Assembly: GCA_036397755.1 (NCBI GenBank)
Contig: DASWII010000005.1
Coordinates: 34,189 to 98,188, forward strand
Reading direction: 5' to 3'
Length of the DNA stretch: 64,000 nt
Origin: CAMYLY01 sp036397755
GTDB taxonomy: Bacteria > Gemmatimonadota > Gemmatimonadetes > Gemmatimonadales > GWC2-71-9
Shown here: positions 8,620 through 16,877 of the stretch, piece after piece
Numbering within the stretch: the stretch's first letter is position 1
Layout of the letters: the number at the start of each line of letters is the position of its first letter
Position numbers and translations under genes: made by a program
Notes under the pieces: generated by a model
The model's database searches: none
Told to the model about the DNA's origin: nothing
The model's input: only the letters and a program-made list of their open reading frames with translations

Positions 8620-11076
8620 ATGGATGAAGGCCCAGCCTCCGCCGCGCCCCGACACGCAGAGTTGTTCGCCGCCGTGGCGTTCGCCGCCGAGCGGTTCCTC
8701 GAGACGACTGGGTGGACTAAAACAATCGGTGACGTCCTCGAGCGGCTCGGGCAGGTCACCGGTGTCAGCCGTGTCTATTTGTTCGAGAACCACGAAGCCC
8801 CTGATGGCGCGCTCCTGACGAGTCAACGATTCGAGTGGGTCGCGCCCGGTGTCGCATCACAGCATCGGGACCTTCGGGACCGGAGCTACGACGAGGGCGG
8901 CTTCGCGCGCTGGCGGCAGCTCCTCAGCCGCGGCGAGGTGCTGAGTGGGACGGTGGACGCCCTGCCGCCGACCGAGCGTGCGCTGCTGACCGCGCGGGGC
9001 ATCAAGTCCCTGCTGGTCGTGCCGGTGCAGGCGGGAGCGCGGTGGTGGGGGTTCATGGGCTTCGATGACTGCGCCAAGCCACGCTCGTGGGACCAGACCC
9101 AACTCGACGCAGTGCGTTCCGTGGCAGGGGTTCTCGGGGCAGCGATCGAGCACGAGTCGATGCACACCCAGCTCAAAGACAGCGAGGAGCGTCTGCACAT
9201 CCTTTTCGAGTACGCCCCCGACGCCTACTTTCTGCACGAGCCGACCGGCACGCTGGTGGATGGCAACCGGGCGGCGGAAGAGCTCATCGGCCAACCTCGT
9301 GAAGCGCTCATCGGCAAGAATCTGTTGACGGCGGGCCTGATAGGTGGGCGAGACCTGCTGAGCGCCGCCGCGTTGCTCGCACGCAGCCTGCTCCATCAAC
9401 CCACGGGACCGGATGAGTTTGAGCTCAAGCGCAGTGATGGTTCCAGGGTCACGGTGGAGATCAGGACCTTTCCCGTAAAGATCAAGACCCGTCACCTCGT
9501 GCTGGGCATCGCCCGGGATATCACAGCCCGGCGCCGCGTCGAACAGGCGCTCCGGGACTCCGAGGCCGCCCACCGGGCGATGGTGGATCAGGCCGTGTTG
9601 GGCATCTACCGAGCGAAGGCGGGCCGGTTCATCTCGGTGAATCCCGCGCTGGCGGAGATGTTGGGGTACTCGATCCCAGGCCAGCTCCTCCGGGTGCCCC
9701 TCGAGGCGCTCTACGTGAATCCGAAAGACCGAACGCGCGTGCTTCGAGTCGTCGAGGAGCACGGCGAGGCCTCGGGTGTCGAGGTCGCGTGGAAACGCAA
9801 GGATGGCCAGATCATCCAAGTGCGACTGAGCGGGAAGCCCGCTCCGGCGGCGGTACAGGAGGGCGCCGAGGGCACCGCCGAGGCCGTGTTCGACGTCTTC
9901 GTGGAGGACGTGACTGAACGGCGCGCGCTCGAGGTGCGGCTGGCGAGTGTGTCGAAGTTGGAAGCTTTGGAGCGGTTTACGGCGGGGGTTGCCCACGACT
10001 TCAACAACATCCTGACGGCGATTCAGGCCGGGGTGACGCTCGTGCGGGAGGCCGTGCCGGCGGGGAGCGAGGCATCCCGTGATCTCGCGGAGGTGAGCGC
10101 GGCCACCGCACGCGGTGCGGATCTCGTGCGCCAGCTCATGGCGTTCAGCCGCCATCCTATGGAGAAGATCGAAGTGGTCGACTTGCACCACCTGGTTCGC
10201 GTGCACGAGCAGCACCTCCGCGGGATGGTGCCGTCCGATGCCACGATCGTCGTCCGTGGCGGCCCCCGACCGCACACCGTGCGGGCCGGGGTCACGGCGA
10301 TTGCGCGAATTCTCGAGGCGCTCGTGGCGAACGCGGGGGAGGCCATGCCGCGCGGTGGAACGATTTCGATCGAGACCGGAACGCGCGTGCTCGATGCCGC
10401 GGCGCGCACGCGGTTGGGTTGGGGACGGCCCGGGCCCTACGTCGTGTTATCCGTGACCGACTCCGGGACCGGCATCGCCTCGGACGTGCTGCCGCGTCTC
10501 TTCGAACCCTTCTTTACCACGAAACCGCCGGGGGCAGGGAGCGGCCTTGGCCTGGCGATGGTGTACGGCTTGGTCAAGCAATGCGAGGGCTTCATCGACG
10601 TGGCAACGGAGCTGGGAGTGGGCAGCACGTTCTCAGCGTACTTTCCAGCCGCTGCCGCGCCGGCTGAGGAGGTCTCGCTCGCCCGGCCGGCGGAGCGCAC
10701 GGTGGCGACGTCGAGTGTGATTCTCGTCGTCGAGGATGACAGCGTCATCCGCCGCAGCGTGCGCCGTCTACTCGAGCGCGAGGGCTACACCGTCCTCGCC
10801 GCGGGTGACGGCGCGGAGGCGCAGGCGATCGTGGAACGTGGGGATCTCACCATCGACCTGGTGCTCACGGACCTCGTGATGCCCAAGATGACGGGGCAGG
10901 AGCTGTACGAGCGGGTGCGGGGCCGTCCCAACGCACCCAAATTCGTTTTCACGAGCGGTTACCCAACACGGGCGGCGGCGGGTGCGCCGATGCTCGACCC
11001 GAGTGTCCCCTTTCTGGGGAAACCGTGGGATTTCGACGAGTTGCGGCGCGTCATCCGCGAGGCTCTGGGCACCTGA
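8620..11076 (+). CDS. GAF-PAS-PAS hybrid histidine kinase with receiver domain
   Basis: A soluble sensor of about 818 aa with no membrane helix. Order of domains: GAF (about 25-190, WWGFMGFDDC), PAS (about 195-315, LFEYAPDAYFLHEPTGTLVDG), second PAS (about 325-445), HisKA-type H-box AGVAHDFNNILTAI with H459, HATPase_c with N-box N571 (ANAGEAMPRGG), FFTTKPPGAGSGLGLAM, then a receiver domain (VVEDDS at 704-709, phospho-acceptor D751 in LTDLVMPKMTG). The H-box form HDFNN is common in Gemmatimonadota and Acidobacteriota hybrid kinases. A TTG at 8584 could give 12 more residues; the ATG at 8620 is preferred. No cognate regulator adjoins it. Confidence 0.9.
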   Translation: MDEGPASAAPRHAELFAAVAFAAERFLETTGWTKTIGDVLERLGQVTGVSRVYLFENHEAPDGALLTSQRFEWVAPGVASQHRDLRDRSYDEGGFARWRQLLSRGEVLSGTVDALPPTERALLTARGIKSLLVVPVQAGARWWGFMGFDDCAKPRSWDQTQLDAVRSVAGVLGAAIEHESMHTQLKDSEERLHILFEYAPDAYFLHEPTGTLVDGNRAAEELIGQPREALIGKNLLTAGLIGGRDLLSAAALLARSLLHQPTGPDEFELKRSDGSRVTVEIRTFPVKIKTRHLVLGIARDITARRRVEQALRDSEAAHRAMVDQAVLGIYRAKAGRFISVNPALAEMLGYSIPGQLLRVPLEALYVNPKDRTRVLRVVEEHGEASGVEVAWKRKDGQIIQVRLSGKPAPAAVQEGAEGTAEAVFDVFVEDVTERRALEVRLASVSKLEALERFTAGVAHDFNNILTAIQAGVTLVREAVPAGSEASRDLAEVSAATARGADLVRQLMAFSRHPMEKIEVVDLHHLVRVHEQHLRGMVPSDATIVVRGGPRPHTVRAGVTAIARILEALVANAGEAMPRGGTISIETGTRVLDAAARTRLGWGRPGPYVVLSVTDSGTGIASDVLPRLFEPFFTTKPPGAGSGLGLAMVYGLVKQCEGFIDVATELGVGSTFSAYFPAAAAPAEEVSLARPAERTVATSSVILVVEDDSVIRRSVRRLLEREGYTVLAAGDGAEAQAIVERGDLTIDLVLTDLVMPKMTGQELYERVRGRPNAPKFVFTSGYPTRAAAGAPMLDPSVPFLGKPWDFDELRRVIREALGT

Positions 11077-11089
11077 GCTTTCGGGTGTT

Positions 11090-11216
11090 CCGCGGCGCAA
11101 GCCGCGGCTCGGCGGCGCTTCGCGCCGACATGCCCTGAAGGGCAATTGATCCACGGCGTTCTTCAGAACGCGTTGCTCCGCGCCGAGCCGACGCTTCAGC
11201 GTCCGAAACCGCGGTT
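11090..11216. other. Run of six adjacent small palindromes
   Basis: Between the hybrid kinase and the first permease lie consecutive perfect hairpins: 11090-11107 (7-bp stem, GCAA loop), 11113-11127 (6-bp stem, 3-nt loop), 11131-11144 (5-6 bp), 11156-11171 (6-bp stem, TTCA loop), 11190-11203 (5-bp stem, TTCA loop) and a 10-bp palindrome at 11207-11216. The stems differ in sequence, so this is not a copy-repeat array. Loops are mostly 3-4 nt and of the TTCA/TGAA type, which suggests a structured RNA or a series of protein-binding palindromes. Confidence 0.6.
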
Positions 11217-11352
11217 CCCGCCATGGAGAGTCGAAGCAACCTTCGGTGTCGCTCGTGCGTCTATCGGGGAAACGCCATCGGTCGGTGAAACCCGAGCCCC
11301 GTCGGCACGTACCGTTCAGAAGACCCACTGGCCGCCATCCGAGGACAGGTCC

Positions 11353-13854
11353 ATGGCTTCCCTGAAACTCGCCTTCCGCTCGCTCGTCCAAGCGCCCGTC
11401 ATCACCGCCGTGGCCGTGCTCTCCTTGGCCCTGGGCATCGGCGCCAACGCGGCGATCTTCTCGCTGTTTCACCAGATGATCCTCCGGTCGCTCCCCGTGC
11501 AGGAGCCCGAGCGGTTGGCCAACCTCGGCAACCCCGGGCCGAAACCGGGATCGCAGTCCTGCAATCAGGCGGGCGACTGCGACGTGGTCTTCAGCTACCC
11601 CATGTTCCGGGACCTCGAGCGGCAGGCCCAGTCGAACTTCGCGGGCCTCGCGGCGCACCGCATCTTCGGTGCGAACCTCGGCTTGACCGGCTACCAAACG
11701 GTGAACGGCGAGGGCATGCTGGTCTCCGGCTCCTATTTCCCGCTGCTCGGCGTGCGCCCACGACTGGGCCGGCTCCTCACACCAGAGGACGACCGAACGA
11801 TCGGCGAACACTTCGTCGCCGTATTGAGCTACGACTACTGGCAGAACCGGCTCGGCGGCGATCCGGGCGTGCTGAACCAGGTGATCGTCGTCAACGGACA
11901 CCCAATGACGATCGTCGGGGTCGCCCCGCGGAGCTTCGAGGGCACCACCCTCGGCGGCCAACCGGACGTGTTCGTGCCGATCACCATGCGCGGACAGATG
12001 AGCCCGGGCTTCGATGCCTTCGAGAACCGCCGCAGCTACTGGGCGTACGTCTTCGGCCGCTTGAAGCCGACCGTCACGCTGGAGCAGGCCCGCATTGAGA
12101 TCAACGCGATCTACGGGGCGATCATCAACGACGTGGAAGCCGAACTCCAGACCGGCATGAGCGACCAGACCATGGAGCGCTTCCGCGCAAGAGAGATCAC
12201 GCTGGAGCCGGGACGGCGCGGGCAAAGCTCGCTCCATGAAGAGGTGGCCACCCCGCTCGCCCTGCTCCTCGCGATCACGGGGGTCGTGTTGCTGATCGCG
12301 TGCGCCAACATCGCGAACCTGCTGCTGGCCCGGGGCGCCGCGCGCAACGTCGAGATGGCGATCCGCGGATCGCTCGGCGCGGGCCGCGGCCGCCTGCTCG
12401 GCCAACTCCTCACCGAGTCCTTCGTGCTCGCGGCGCTGGGCGGTCTGGCGAGCCTGCTCGTGGCCAAGTGGACGCTACAGTTCATTGTGTCCATCGTGCC
12501 GCCGGACGCAGCCCAGATGCTGGCAGCGACGCTGGAACCATCGATGCTCGCGTTCACCGCGGCCGTGTCGCTGGGCACCGGGTTCCTGTTCGGCATGTAC
12601 CCCGCGCTCCACAGCACCCGACCCGATCTGGTCACCGTGCTGAAGGGCGCCTCGGGCCAACCCTCGGGCGCACGCGCGGCGGCGCGCTTCCGGTCGGCCC
12701 TCGTGACGGCCCAGATCGCCCTCTCCATGGCGCTCCTCGTGGCCGCGGGCCTCTTCACCAAGAGCCTCGCCAACGTGAACCGAGTGGATCTTGGACTCTC
12801 CACCGAGAACATGGTGACGTTCGGCATTTCTCCGGCGCTCAACGGCTACGAGCCGGAACGCAGCATGGCGCTGTTCGAGGAACTGGAAGGCGAGCTGGCG
12901 GCTCTGCCGGGCGTGAGCGGCGTCTCCGCCGCCATGGTGCCTCTGCTTGCGGGCAGCCAGTGGGGGAATGACGTGTCAGTCGAGGGCTTCGAGCGCGGAC
13001 CCGACACCGACGCAAACTCCCGCTACAACGTCATCGGACCCAAATACTTCGGCACGCTTAGCATCCCGCTGCTCGCGGGACGGGAATTCACCGAGGCCGA
13101 CCGCCTCGGCGCCCAGCAGGTGGCGATCGTGAATCAGACCTTCGCGGCAAAATTCGGACTGAACGGCCCGGAAGCGGTCGGCAAGTGGATGACGCGGGGC
13201 CACGGCGACGTCGAGATCCAGATCGTCGGCCTGGTGCGGGACGCGAAGTACAGCGAAGTGAAGCAGGAGGTTCCTCCCCTGTTCTTCACGCCCTACCGCC
13301 AGTCGGAGGAGATCGGCTTCATCAACTTCTACGTGCGCACGACCCTCGACCCCGTTCAGGTGATGCGGGGGATTCCCGCCATCTTAGCTCGACTCGATCC
13401 GAACCTGCCGGTGGAGGACCTGAAGACACTGGACCAGCAGGTCAAGGACAACGTGGTCATGGATCGAGTCATCGGCACGCTGTCGGCGGCGTTCGCGTTC
13501 CTCGCCACGCTGCTCGCGGCGGTGGGGCTGTACGGGGTGCTTGCCTACACGGTCTCCCAGCGCACCCGGGAGATCGGCGTGCGCATGGCACTCGGCGCCG
13601 ATGGCCGGCGCGTGCGCGGCATGGTCCTGCGGCAGCTCGGCATAATGACCGCCGTCGGAGGCGTGATCGGTATTGTCGCCGCCCTCGGAATCGGGCGCGT
13701 CGCCAGGTCACTTCTCTTCGGCATGGAGGGACACGATCCGGTCGTCATCGGCATCGTCACCGTGCTGCTGGCGGGTGTGGCACTTGCGGCCGGATACGTC
13801 CCGGCGCTCCGCGCATCCAGGGTGGACCCGATGCAGGCCCTGCGGTACGAGTGA
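11353..13854 (+). CDS. ADOP/FtsX-family permease 1
   Basis: First full-length member of the array (833 aa). Layout as in MacB-like 'ADOP' permeases: a cytoplasmic leader, TM1 (AVAVLSLALGIGANAAIFSL, about 16-40), a periplasmic MacB_PCD domain, an FtsX unit with three helices near 290-410, then the pattern repeated. The second half opens with SALVTAQIALSMALLVAAGLF and ends with RASRVDPMQALRYE. No ATP-binding domain. Two cysteines lie in the first periplasmic domain (SQSCNQAGDCDVVFSYP). The frame is open upstream to 11146, but the ATG at 11353 begins where the family does and has GAGGACAGG upstream. It is separated from the next permease by 338 nt rather than overlapping it. Confidence 0.9.
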   Translation: MASLKLAFRSLVQAPVITAVAVLSLALGIGANAAIFSLFHQMILRSLPVQEPERLANLGNPGPKPGSQSCNQAGDCDVVFSYPMFRDLERQAQSNFAGLAAHRIFGANLGLTGYQTVNGEGMLVSGSYFPLLGVRPRLGRLLTPEDDRTIGEHFVAVLSYDYWQNRLGGDPGVLNQVIVVNGHPMTIVGVAPRSFEGTTLGGQPDVFVPITMRGQMSPGFDAFENRRSYWAYVFGRLKPTVTLEQARIEINAIYGAIINDVEAELQTGMSDQTMERFRAREITLEPGRRGQSSLHEEVATPLALLLAITGVVLLIACANIANLLLARGAARNVEMAIRGSLGAGRGRLLGQLLTESFVLAALGGLASLLVAKWTLQFIVSIVPPDAAQMLAATLEPSMLAFTAAVSLGTGFLFGMYPALHSTRPDLVTVLKGASGQPSGARAAARFRSALVTAQIALSMALLVAAGLFTKSLANVNRVDLGLSTENMVTFGISPALNGYEPERSMALFEELEGELAALPGVSGVSAAMVPLLAGSQWGNDVSVEGFERGPDTDANSRYNVIGPKYFGTLSIPLLAGREFTEADRLGAQQVAIVNQTFAAKFGLNGPEAVGKWMTRGHGDVEIQIVGLVRDAKYSEVKQEVPPLFFTPYRQSEEIGFINFYVRTTLDPVQVMRGIPAILARLDPNLPVEDLKTLDQQVKDNVVMDRVIGTLSAAFAFLATLLAAVGLYGVLAYTVSQRTREIGVRMALGADGRRVRGMVLRQLGIMTAVGGVIGIVAALGIGRVARSLLFGMEGHDPVVIGIVTVLLAGVALAAGYVPALRASRVDPMQALRYE

Positions 13855-14192
13855 TCTACGACATGCGGCGTGCGGAGGACGACATGTGACATGCGACGAG
13901 CGACGCGCGAGGGCGGGTCTCCGCCCTGAGTGTCGCCGCTGGCAGGCGCAATGGGACCCGCCCGAGCAGGAGGTGATCGAGACACACGATTGAGACACAC
14001 GCCGAGAAGCGCGCCCCGGCTCGGCATGACCGCCACGTCCCGCATCCGCAAACCGCCGTCCCTAGATCGAACAGACTCCGGCCGTTTCACGAAGCAACGA
14101 TGCCGCTTAAGCGGTTGTCACCAATGGTGTTGGTGCGACCCGCGGGTGTGGTACTCCCCGTGCAGACCGGAGCCCGGTATACCGGAGGCTCG
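13855..14192. other. Intergenic gap between permeases 1 and 2
   Basis: No gene recognised. It holds a 7-bp hairpin (13910-13916 with 13921-13927, loop GTCT) that could stop or stabilise the permease-1 transcript, and short direct repeats containing ACGACATG at 13859 and 13879. GGAGG at 14184-14188 is the ribosome-binding site of permease 2. Confidence 0.5.
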
Positions 14193-16649
14193 ATGCTCCA
14201 AGACCTCAAGTACGCGTTGCGCCAATTCGCTAAGCACCCGGGGTTCGCCGGGGTGGTCGTCGGCACGCTTGGGTTGGGGATCGGTGCGAACACTGCGATG
14301 TTCAGCCTCGCCACCGCCGCGCTGCTCCAATCACCACCGGTGCACGAGCCGGAGCGGCTCGTTGCCGTGTACACGACGTGCCGCGCCGGGCAACCGCGCT
14401 GCTCCTCGTCGTATCCCGATTACCGCGATTACGGCGAGCGCTCGGCCACGCTCACCGATCTCGCGGCCTACACCTGGACGACGGCGAGCCTGGGTGACGA
14501 CCGCGGAGCGCGGCTCGTTACAGTGCAGACGACGAGCGGGAATTACTTCCCGATGCTTGCGGTGGGAGCCGGCATGGGCCGCCTCATTGTGCCCGACGAC
14601 GACCGGCGTGGCGGGGCGAGACAGGTGGCGGTGCTGAGCCAGGAGTTGTGGCGGGACCGGTTCGGGGGCGACTCAGCGGTCGTAGGTCGGACGGTGCGAC
14701 TCAACGGCGCTCCGTTCGAGGTGATCGGCGTGCTGCCGCTTGGCTTTCGAGGTCTGCACCTGCAAGGTGGCGCGGACGTGTACGTCCCGTTCCTGAGCGG
14801 GGTCGCTCTTGGCACGGGGTTCTGGGACGACCCAGACCGGCTCGACGACCGGGGATCCCGCTGGATTGCCCAGCTGGTGGGACGGATGGCAGCGGGCGTC
14901 ACCATCGAGCAAGTGCGGACCGAGATGCTCGGGATTTCGGCTGCGCTGGCGGCGGAAGCCCCCGAAGCGCGGGGACCGCGATCCATCACGGTCGATCCGC
15001 TACCGGGATACATTCTGCCGGAGGGTGCTCGCACCGATCTGTCGCGGTTCGTGATCCTGCTCGTCGCCGTCGTCGGGTTCGCGCTGATGCTCGCGTGTGC
15101 CAACCTCGCGAACCTTTTTCTCAGCCGGGCGGCCGCGCGCCGCCGCGAGCTCGGGGTACGCCTCGCCCTCGGTGCGGGCCGAGGGCGCCTGGTTCGTCAA
15201 CTCATTACGGAGAGCGTTGCCTTCGCCGTCGTGGGCGGAGCGGCCGGCGTGCTCGTCGCCGCCTGGGCTCTTTCGGCGCTCCGTGGGTTCGATCTCCCCG
15301 GCGGCGTCACCATCGGACAGCTCGAAGTAGCGCTCGACGCGCGAATGTTGGGCATCGCCGCCGTCTTGTCCCTCCTCACGGGCGTAGCCTTTGGCATCGT
15401 CCCCGCGCTCCAGGCCAGCAGCCCGAACCTGGTCGGTGCGCTGAAGGACACCGGGGGCAACGGCGGCGGTCGGGGGTGGACCCGCCACGCGCTGGTGGCC
15501 CTCCAGGTGGCCATGGCGTTCCTCCTCCTGGTCGGGTCGGGACTCTTCCTTCGGACCTTGATCAACAGCCTCACGTTCGATCCCGGCTTCGCGTCGGAGC
15601 GCGTTGCGCTCGCCAGATTCAACCTCTCGCTCAGTCGGCACACGTCCGCGCAGGCTGAGACGTTCACGCGCCACCTGTTGGACCGGCTCGCGAACGCCCC
15701 GGGAGTGGAGGTGGCGAGTCTGGGGACGGTAGTCCCGTTCCAGCCGGGTGGATTCTCCGGGACGTTCGTTTCGGTCGCGGGTTACGATCCGGCGCCGGAC
15801 GAAGAAATGCGCGTGGACTTCGTGTTCGTGGCACCGGACTATTTCCGCGCGTTGGGGATTCCGGTCGTCGCCGGCCGCGGCGTAGAGGGGACGGACGACG
15901 AGGGCGGCGCACCAGTAGTGGTCGTGAACGAGACAGCCGCGAGACAATGGTGGCCCAATGCCGACGCGGTAACCGGACGCCTGACGTTTGCCGGCGCCGA
16001 GCGAAACGTTGTGGGGGTCGTGGGGGACACGGATTGGCGGCGGTTGGGTGAGGAGGCAACACCGTTCGTGTTTCTCCCAATTGCCCAGTTTCCAGCGGTG
16101 ATCGCGGACCGTTCCCTCACGCTCGCGGTGCGTTCGAGAGGCGACCCGGTCGCCCTGCTCCCCCTCGTTCGGTCGGAGGTCGCAACGCTGGACCCTGACG
16201 TTTCGCTGGTCTCACTTCAGGCCATGCGGGATCGGTTGGCGGCCGTGTTGATGCCCCAGCGCTTGGGCGCGACGCTGCTCACGCTCTTTGCCCTCTTGGC
16301 CGTTGTGCTGGCGGTGGTCGGTATCTACGGCGTCGTCAGTTTCAACGTGTCCCGCGACCGCCGCAACATCGGGATCCGAATGGCCCTGGGAGCGCTGCGG
16401 CGTGACGTGCTTGTGATGGTCATGCGGCGGATGATCGTCCCGGTGAGTGCCGGGCTCGCCGTGGGCCTCGTGGCGGCGTCCCTGCTCGCCCGCGGCGTGG
16501 AGCGGTTTCTGTTCGGCGTGGGGCCGCGCGACCTCATGACGTATGCGGCGCTGGCGTTGCTGCTATTCGCCGTCGCCATTCTCGCAGCGGCCGTTCCGGC
16601 CCGGCGCGCCACGCGCATCGATCCGATGGAGGCGCTGCGGTATGAGTGA
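14193..16649 (+). CDS. ADOP/FtsX-family permease 2
   Basis: An 818-aa duplicated permease starting MLQDLKYALRQFAKHPGF. TM1 is GTLGLGIGANTAMFSLATAA and the inner repeat starts HALVALQVAMAFLLLVGSGLF. It ends RRATRIDPMEALRYE. Its first periplasmic domain carries CRAGQPRCSSSYPDYRD, the same paired-cysteine plus SYP feature at the same place as permease 1, absent from the other eight. The two are therefore the closest pair in that domain. The ATG at 14193 has GGAGG 4 nt upstream. The stop lies within ATGAGTGA, whose ATG (16642) opens a decayed copy. Confidence 0.9.
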   Translation: MLQDLKYALRQFAKHPGFAGVVVGTLGLGIGANTAMFSLATAALLQSPPVHEPERLVAVYTTCRAGQPRCSSSYPDYRDYGERSATLTDLAAYTWTTASLGDDRGARLVTVQTTSGNYFPMLAVGAGMGRLIVPDDDRRGGARQVAVLSQELWRDRFGGDSAVVGRTVRLNGAPFEVIGVLPLGFRGLHLQGGADVYVPFLSGVALGTGFWDDPDRLDDRGSRWIAQLVGRMAAGVTIEQVRTEMLGISAALAAEAPEARGPRSITVDPLPGYILPEGARTDLSRFVILLVAVVGFALMLACANLANLFLSRAAARRRELGVRLALGAGRGRLVRQLITESVAFAVVGGAAGVLVAAWALSALRGFDLPGGVTIGQLEVALDARMLGIAAVLSLLTGVAFGIVPALQASSPNLVGALKDTGGNGGGRGWTRHALVALQVAMAFLLLVGSGLFLRTLINSLTFDPGFASERVALARFNLSLSRHTSAQAETFTRHLLDRLANAPGVEVASLGTVVPFQPGGFSGTFVSVAGYDPAPDEEMRVDFVFVAPDYFRALGIPVVAGRGVEGTDDEGGAPVVVVNETAARQWWPNADAVTGRLTFAGAERNVVGVVGDTDWRRLGEEATPFVFLPIAQFPAVIADRSLTLAVRSRGDPVALLPLVRSEVATLDPDVSLVSLQAMRDRLAAVLMPQRLGATLLTLFALLAVVLAVVGIYGVVSFNVSRDRRNIGIRMALGALRRDVLVMVMRRMIVPVSAGLAVGLVAASLLARGVERFLFGVGPRDLMTYAALALLLFAVAILAAAVPARRATRIDPMEALRYE

Positions 16650-16874
16650 GCTACGACTCGCGCGCAGTCGGCCCCCTCGGCGGCGTGGTCGCCGGCCGCG
16701 CGCTGGAGAGTCGGCTCTGGCAGGTCGCGCCCCTCGATCCGCGTCCGGCCGTTTGATCTGTTGGTGTACGCGGTCGTGACCGTCGGCATGTTGGCCGTCG
16801 CGGCGGCGGCGTCGCTGGCGCCCGCGGCGCGCGCGGCCAAGACCGATCCCGCGCGGGTTCTGAGAGAGGAGTAG
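16642..16874 (+). pseudogene. Remnant of an ADOP permease (internal deletion)
   Basis: This stretch keeps only the ends of a permease gene. It begins ATGAGTGAGCTACGACTCGC (MSELRLA, compare MNDLRYA of intact members), overlapping the permease-2 stop by 8 nt. It then jumps to a C-terminal part: GVVAGRALESRLWQVAPLDP, a frame change near 16750, and LVYAVVTVGMLAVAAAASLA ending KTDPARVLREE-stop at 16872-16874. About 700 codons are missing. Its C-terminal sequence (VLREE rather than ALRYE) shows that it came from a different paralogue than its neighbours. Confidence 0.8.
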
Positions 16875-16877
16875 CAC

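Noticed and set aside
11090..11216. CRISPR array or attC cassette
   Set aside because: The palindromes have different sequences and no constant spacer length; no cas gene or integron integrase nearby.
10768..12405. A 545-codon minus-strand frame over the kinase end and permease 1
   Set aside because: It crosses the hairpin region and antisense of two good genes; low-complexity product.
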